Origin: Clusia tigrina
Lineage: Eukaryota > Arthropoda > Insecta > Diptera > Clusiidae
Reading direction: 5' to 3'
NCBI GenBank assembly: GCA_920105625.2
Contig: OV050030.1
Span: 214,504,325-214,568,324 of the forward strand
Length of the DNA stretch: 64,000 bases
Position numbers and translations under genes: made by a program. This document shows, one piece after another, positions 61,731 to 64,000 of this stretch (within the stretch, counting starts at the first letter, position 1; every line of letters begins with the position of its first letter). The notes beneath the pieces are model-generated. The model was not told where the DNA came from. It made no database searches and worked only from the letters and a program-made list of their open reading frames with translations.

Positions 61731-64000
61731 CTTACTAGACCGTCATAAAATCTTGAAATATTGTGACAATAAAGTATTCGAGCCTCTCGTCAATTTAAGC
61801 TATCGCTCATAGCTATTTGAGTCCCAAATCAAACACTGATAAAAATTCAAATGGCCCTAACTTCTATACGGTGCGTCCCATACCTATCAAAGTTTGCCAC
61901 AATCAAATGCTTGTAACTTTTTACTGAAGCGTCATAAAATCTGGAAATTTTCAACATTCAAATGCTTGTAACTTCTTACTGGAACGTCATAAAATCTTGA
62001 AATTTTGTGACAATAAAGTTCCCGAGCCTCTTATCTTTTTAAGCTATCATAGCTATGCTACCCTTGAGTCCCAAATCAAACACTGATAAAACATCAAATG
62101 GCCCTAACTTCTACACGGTGAGTCCCACACCTATCAACGTTTGCAGCAATCAAATGCTTGAAACTTTTTACTGGAGCGTCGTAAAACCTTGAAATTTTGT
62201 GACAATAAAGTACTCGAGCCTCTTATCAATTTAAGCCATCGCTCATAGCTATGCTACCCTTGAGTCCCAAAACAAACACGTATAAAACTTCAAATGGCCC
62301 AAACTTCTATACGGTGCGTCCCACACCTATTAAAGATTGCAACAATCAATTGCTTGCAACTTTTTACGGGAGCGTCATAAAACCTTGAAATTTTGTGACA
62401 ATAAAGTAGTCGAGCCTCTTATCAATTTAAGCTATCGCTCATAGCTATGCTACCCTTGAGTCCCAAATCAAACACTGATAAAACTTCAAATGGCCCTAAC
62501 TTCTATACGGTGCGTCCTACACCTATGAAAGTTTGCAACAATCAAATGCTGGTAAGTTTTTACTGGAGCGTCATAAAACCTTGAAATTTGGTGACAATTA
62601 AGTACTCGACCCTCTTATCAATTCAAGCAATCGCTCATAGCTATGCTACCCTTGAGTCCCAACTCAAACACTGATAAAACTTCAAATGGCCCTAACTTCT
62701 ATTCGGTGCGTCCCACACCTATTAAAGATTGCAACAATCAATTGCTTGCAACTTTTTACGGGAGCGTCATAAAACCTTGAAATTTTGTGACAATAAAGTA
62801 CTCGAGCCTCTTATCAATTTAAGCTATCGCTCATAGCTATGCTACAATTGAGTCCCAAATCAAACACTGATAAAACTTCAAATGGCCCTAACTTCTATAC
62901 GGTGCGTCCTCTACCTATCAAAGTTTGCAACAATCAAATGCTTGTAACTTTTTACTGGAGCGTCATAAAATCTAGAAATTTTGTGACAATAAAGTACTCG
63001 AGCCTCTTATCTATTTAAGCTATCATAGCTATGCTACCCTTGAGTCCCAAATCAAACAGTGATAAAACTTCAAATGGCCCTAGCATCTACACGGTGAGTC
63101 CCACACCTATCAAAGTTTGCAACAATCAAATGCTTGAAACTTTTTACTGGAGCGTCGTAAAACCTTGAAATTTTGTGACAATAAAGTACTCGAGCCTCTT
63201 ATCAATTTAAGCTATCGCTCATAGCTATGCTACCCTTGAGTCCCAAATCAAACACTAATAAAACTTCAAATGGCCCTAACTTCTATACGGTGGGTCCTAC
63301 ACCTTTGAAAGTTTGCAACAATCAAATGCTTGTAAGTTTTTACTGGAGCGTCATAAAACCTTGAAATTTGGTGACAATTAAGTACTCGACCCTCTTATCA
63401 ATTCAAGCAATCGCTCATAGCTATGCTACCCTTGAGTCCCAAATCAAACACTGATAAAATTTCAAATGGCCCTAACTTCTATACGGTGCGTCCTATACCT
63501 ATCAAAGTTTGCAAAAATCAAATGCTTGTAACTTTTTACTGGAGCGTCATAAAATCTTGAAATTTTGTGACAATAAAGTACTCGAGCCTCTTATCTATTT
63601 ATGCTATCATAGCTATGCTACCCTTGAGTCCCAAATCAACCACTGCTAAGACTTCAAATGACCCTAACTTCTATACGGTGCGTCCTATACCTATAAAAGT
63701 TTGCAACAATCAAATGCTTGTAACATCTTACTAGACCGTCATAAAATCTTGAAATATTGTGACAATAAAGTAATCGAGCCTCTCGTCAATTTAAGCTATC
63801 GCTCATAGCTATTTGAGTCCCAAATCAAACACTGATAAAAATTCAAATGGCCCTAACTTCTATACGGTGCGTCCCATACCTATCAAAGTTTGCCACAATC
63901 AAATGCTTGTAACTTTTTACTGAAGCGTCATAAAATCTGGAAATTTTCAACATTCAAATGCTTGTAACTTCTTACTGGAACGTCATAAAATCTTGAAATT
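61731..64000. repeat. Local 1996-bp tandem repeat
   Basis: The CTTACTAGAC monomer at 61731 returns at 63727, and a 7-bp loss giving AGCTATTTGAG at 61811 returns at 63807. Both give an offset of exactly 1996 bp. The second copy runs off the window end. Confidence 0.7.

Larger units (their letters stand above)
51551..64000. repeat. 196-bp satellite array, right arm
   Basis: The same satellite, in the same orientation and phase, resumes after the LINE with the block TAACTTCTATACGG and continues to the end of the window. Monomers here resemble those at 34-47 kb more than the very regular left part. Common variants are CTACACGGTGAGTCCC, TATTAAAGATTGCAAC with TTTACGGGAGCG, and CAATTAAGTACTCGACCC. 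No gene or second mobile element is visible. The array runs off the right edge, so its end is not seen. Confidence 0.97.

Noticed and set aside
1..64000. Promoter-like TATAAAAC and AATAAAG poly(A)-like strings in each monomer
   Set aside because: They are short AT-rich strings expected in an AT-rich repeat and are not tied to any gene. They do not support a transcription unit.

Overview
The window is almost wholly tandem satellite DNA interrupted by one non-LTR (LINE) retrotransposon. There is no host gene, rRNA, tRNA or CRISPR array that I can support. The satellite is AT-rich with a basic monomer of 196 bp. It runs from base 1 to about 47887 and resumes at about 51551 to the end, so roughly 60 kb of array is visible (about 300 monomers, estimated by division). 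The LINE has APE-type endonuclease motifs, CCHC zinc knuckles and overlapping reading frames of R1-clade style. A eukaryotic, probably arthropod (insect) genome with a heterochromatic or centromere-type array fits best; the species cannot be named from this.

Layout. Bases 1-12389 hold three copies of a higher-order repeat (HOR) of about 3.6-4.4 kb. Bases 12390-17321 are a rearranged transition with a 1.71 kb duplication and an abnormal monomer junction near 13395. Bases 17322 to about 31410 hold four copies of a very regular 3.84 kb HOR. Diagnostic variants alternate between these copies, so the true long-range repeat is about 7.68 kb. From about 31410 to 47887 the array is more mosaic, with a 2.35-2.54 kb duplication at 41.7-46.1 kb. 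The LINE occupies about 47888-51550 on the minus strand. The right arm (51551-64000) is the same satellite with shorter local repeats of about 2.77, 1.42 and 2.0 kb.

The monomer exists in a few recurrent length classes. These are 196 bp (standard), about 192 bp (4-bp loss in a dyad spacer), 180 bp (16-bp loss between ATCAAA repeats), 173 bp (23-bp loss) and 251 bp (internal 55-bp tandem duplication). HORs are built from fixed orders of these classes. Nearly every monomer carries AGTACTCGAG and an overlapping dyad ending in CATAGCTATG.

The LINE keeps a long 5' region, ORF1 (497 codons) and the first 463 codons of ORF2, but ends abruptly in a 10-nt poly(A) at the start of the reverse transcriptase domain. 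ORF1 stops at a TGA exactly where the first cysteine of a third zinc knuckle should be. The original ORF1 stop is still visible overlapping the ORF2 start. The copy is therefore non-autonomous, but its remaining frames are otherwise open, which suggests a fairly young insertion. I found no new gene system; the most interesting features are the nested satellite hierarchy and the structure of the LINE copy.
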